Source: Verrucomicrobiota bacterium (GTDB lineage Bacteria; Verrucomicrobiota; Verrucomicrobiia; Opitutales; UBA2995). Taken from it: a stretch of DNA of 7,470 nt. The translations under genes and the position numbers were made by a program. Below the pieces are notes generated by a model. It ran no database searches and was not told the origin of the DNA. It saw nothing but the letters and a program-made list of their open reading frames with translations. The DNA lies in the NCBI GenBank assembly GCA_027297085.1, contig JAPUIL010000820.1, positions 1-7,470 of the forward strand, written 5' to 3'. Below are positions 6,287 through 7,470 of this stretch, in pieces (positions within the stretch are counted from its first letter, which is position 1; every line of letters starts with the position of its first letter).

Positions 6287-6991
6287 ATGTGGAATAGCCC
6301 TAACAAAGAATCCAAAGCCGGGAAACGGTATCCATTCCAAGATCTGGCCGTCCTCGTTTATCCTCTGGGGATCATCCTCGATCTCCTGGATTCCTCCAAG
6401 GTCGAGGATGTTGTGGACGAAACCATTCTCCATAGTATGACCGAAGAAGAGTTCGTATATTCGCTCTATGAAGTCTTCCAGGCGCTTCTGGAAGAAAAGC
6501 CTATTCCCAAAAAAGGACACCCGGGTTACCAGGAGGCTCTGGTCACTGAGCTATTAAACCAAACCCACGATCATATTGTATTGGAGCTGGACGAGCAAGA
6601 CATGGATTCTGCACGCAAGGCAGCCTGGACCAGTTTCCGTCGGCTGTGTTTCGAAACGAATGGTGAGTCGACCAACATGCCCCTCATTTTCGAAGATCTC
6701 AATCTGGATTTGGATGCTCCCTCGATCTACCTATCGGAAAAACTCTCCAAAGAGATTTGGAGGGAATTGTTACTTGGAGAATCATATCTATGGAGTGAAT
6801 TCCTATGGGATGAAGATTGGCGTTTGGGTGTTTTCCTCGATATTCCAGAGTCAGCAACCAAAACAGTAACTGAAATGGTCGGCATAGACCTGGAGGTGGT
6901 ACACCAACTCCCCCATTCACCGAACAGGGCTGAGTATCGAATGGCACTGCACTACCTAAAGTATCTCGTATGGAAAGACGAAGCTCTTTAG
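6287..6991 (+). CDS. Hypothetical acidic protein, 234 residues
   Basis: I do not recognise this family. The protein is soluble, mostly helical by appearance, and acidic, with dense clusters such as SKVEDVVDETILHSMTEEEF and LELDEQDMDSARKAAW. A conserved-looking Asp/Trp-rich core includes LIFEDLNLDLDAPSIYLSEK and LWSEFLWDEDWRLGVFLDIP. It ends YRMALHYLKYLVWKDEAL. There is no signal peptide, membrane segment or cysteine cluster. ATG 6287 is the first possible start because an in-frame TAA lies at 6275-6277; no clear ribosome binding site precedes it. Its length, uninterrupted frame and lack of a good competing frame make it a likely real gene. It diverges from the calcium-binding pair, so the promoters of both must overlap the coding regions or the minus-strand start must be later. 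Confidence 0.75.
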   Translation: MWNSPNKESKAGKRYPFQDLAVLVYPLGIILDLLDSSKVEDVVDETILHSMTEEEFVYSLYEVFQALLEEKPIPKKGHPGYQEALVTELLNQTHDHIVLELDEQDMDSARKAAWTSFRRLCFETNGESTNMPLIFEDLNLDLDAPSIYLSEKLSKEIWRELLLGESYLWSEFLWDEDWRLGVFLDIPESATKTVTEMVGIDLEVVHQLPHSPNRAEYRMALHYLKYLVWKDEAL

Positions 6992-7016
6992 GGAAGCTGA
7001 GGGGAAATTGGAAACT

Positions 7017-7273
7017 CTAAAAGTGTCGTCTGGCAAACTCTCTGCCAGAGCCGGATTTCAGGTAGCCTTCGAAAGCGATGGCCTTTTCTTGGGAGCTAAA
7101 CCGAATAGCTGTTTCTATCCGCCAGGACCGAAACTTGGCTGTACGCGGGACTCCTCCCTGATTCTATTTTTTAGCCGAGCCTCTAAGTCTTTAGTACGGC
7201 CAGTGTAATGCCGACTGTCGTACGTCTCACTGACGAGGATATGGACATGGGAATATTGGGAATCTGCTGCCAT
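7017..7273 (-). pseudogene. Frameshifted GIY-YIG nuclease gene (relic 2)
   Basis: From ATG 7273 the minus strand reads MAADSQYSHVHILVSETYDS then RHYTGRTKDLEARLKN, the N-terminal half of a small GIY-YIG nuclease (YTG is the 'YIG' motif). Similarity then moves one frame over at a run of six As on the minus strand (plus 7167-7172). It starts with a TAG (7164-7166) where relatives have His in 'KHN', and continues NQGGVPRTAKFRSWRIETAI, RFSSQEKAIAFEGYLKSGSG and REFARRHF to TAG 7017-7019. The total is 257 bases, one short of a whole frame. The first catalytic Tyr, in 'VYIL', is His here (VHIL), a further sign of decay. Without the lesions it would be about 85 residues, normal for this family. It converges on the 234-residue gene and lies next to a hairpin and a tmRNA-like end. 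Confidence 0.85.
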
Positions 7274-7362
7274 TACAATCTGAACCTTTGCGGAAAGAAC
7301 TGATGGAGTCCAGTTCTGGAAAAAATCGAATGCTTTTTGGGCGGCATGCCAAGCCGGCATGT

Positions 7363-7399
7363 CAGCCTTCGCTCTTCTCTGCGCTGCGAGCGAAGGCTG
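7363..7399. repeat. 12-bp perfect inverted repeat touching the tmRNA-like end
   Basis: CAGCCTTCGCTC (7363-7374) pairs completely with GAGCGAAGGCTG (7388-7399) around a 13-base loop, and a G-T pair could extend it. The right arm overlaps the first two bases of the tmRNA-like end. There is no T-run on either side, so it is not an ordinary intrinsic terminator. It may be the 3' processing or termination hairpin of an ssrA-type gene, or the end structure of a mobile unit. Confidence 0.75.
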
Positions 7400-7420
7400 G
7401 TGGAGGTGGCGGGAGTCGAA
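7398..7420 (-). repeat. Copy of a tmRNA/tRNA-like 3' acceptor end (candidate attachment-site repeat)
   Basis: On the minus strand this reads TTCGACTCCCGCC followed by ACCTCCACCA: the TTCGA T-loop, the 3' half of the T-stem, the acceptor strand and an encoded CCA. It closely matches the 3' end of bacterial ssrA (tmRNA). The 5' half of the T-stem is missing: the preceding bases on that strand (AAAATCCGAT) cannot pair with CCCGC, and the remaining 50 bases (7421-7470) are AT-rich with no tmRNA body. It is therefore a truncated copy, as left at the far end of an element that integrated into the 3' end of an ssrA or tRNA gene. A diverged tRNA end cannot be excluded. Confidence 0.6.
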
Positions 7421-7470
7421 ATCGGATTTTAAGGGTTTTATGAACGGCTGAAAAATTAAAAAAAATGAAT

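Noticed and set aside
7341..7361. Repeat CGGCATG...CCGGCATG near the hairpin
   Set aside because: It is short and GC-rich, partly self-complementary, and without a pattern that distinguishes it from chance.
1..7470. CRISPR array, rRNA, complete tRNA or tmRNA, riboswitch
   Set aside because: I see no spaced direct repeats, no full cloverleaf and no conserved RNA core; only the truncated acceptor end at 7398-7420 is RNA-gene-like.

Overview
The window looks like part of a bacterial chromosome of moderate GC, most likely from the Verrucomicrobiota or a related PVC lineage. This is an inference. It rests on the mix of a polysaccharide-type beta-helix protein, a BlaI plus M56-peptidase pair, and GIY-YIG relics with the wording 'SRHYTGRTKDLEARL', not on any marker gene. 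The striking overall feature is how much is broken: an ion channel, a transposase and two GIY-YIG nuclease genes are all in decay between intact genes.

Left part, plus strand. Bases 1-1313 are the 3' part of a right-handed parallel beta-helix (pectate-lyase-like) protein. Bases 1335-1941 are a decayed voltage-gated potassium-channel-type gene with a frameshift, an in-frame TGA, an internal deletion and an altered selectivity filter. Next comes an apparently intact two-gene operon. A BlaI/MecI-type repressor (2027-2410) sits behind a promoter that carries a perfect 20-bp BlaI-type palindrome, and its stop overlaps the start of an M56 (BlaR1-like) membrane metallopeptidase (2407-3954). The peptidase has no penicillin-binding sensor; its extracytoplasmic tail is acidic, probably coiled-coil, and contains an EF-hand loop. 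A strong rho-independent terminator (4042-4071) closes the operon.

Middle part. A short-chain dehydrogenase lies on the minus strand (4087-4866). Upstream of it, 4867-5524 has no intact gene. It holds a C-terminal scrap of a GIY-YIG nuclease gene (minus), a hairpin made of GGGGACATGA and its inverse, the N-terminal zinc-ribbon end of an ISL3-type transposase (plus), and a third GGGGACATGA exactly where transposase similarity stops.

Right part. A minus-strand pair encodes an unrecognised protein (5889-6281) and a CcbP-type calcium-binding protein (5525-5887), joined by TAG-C-ATG. Diverging from it is an unrecognised acidic 234-residue protein (6287-6991). The end of the window holds a second, nearly full-length but frameshifted GIY-YIG nuclease gene (7017-7273, minus). 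Beyond it are a 12-bp-stem hairpin and, directly touching the hairpin, a 23-bp copy of a tmRNA/tRNA-like 3' acceptor end. The GIY-YIG + hairpin + tmRNA-end arrangement looks like the remains of a small integrative unit or an island boundary, and is the part most worth following up.
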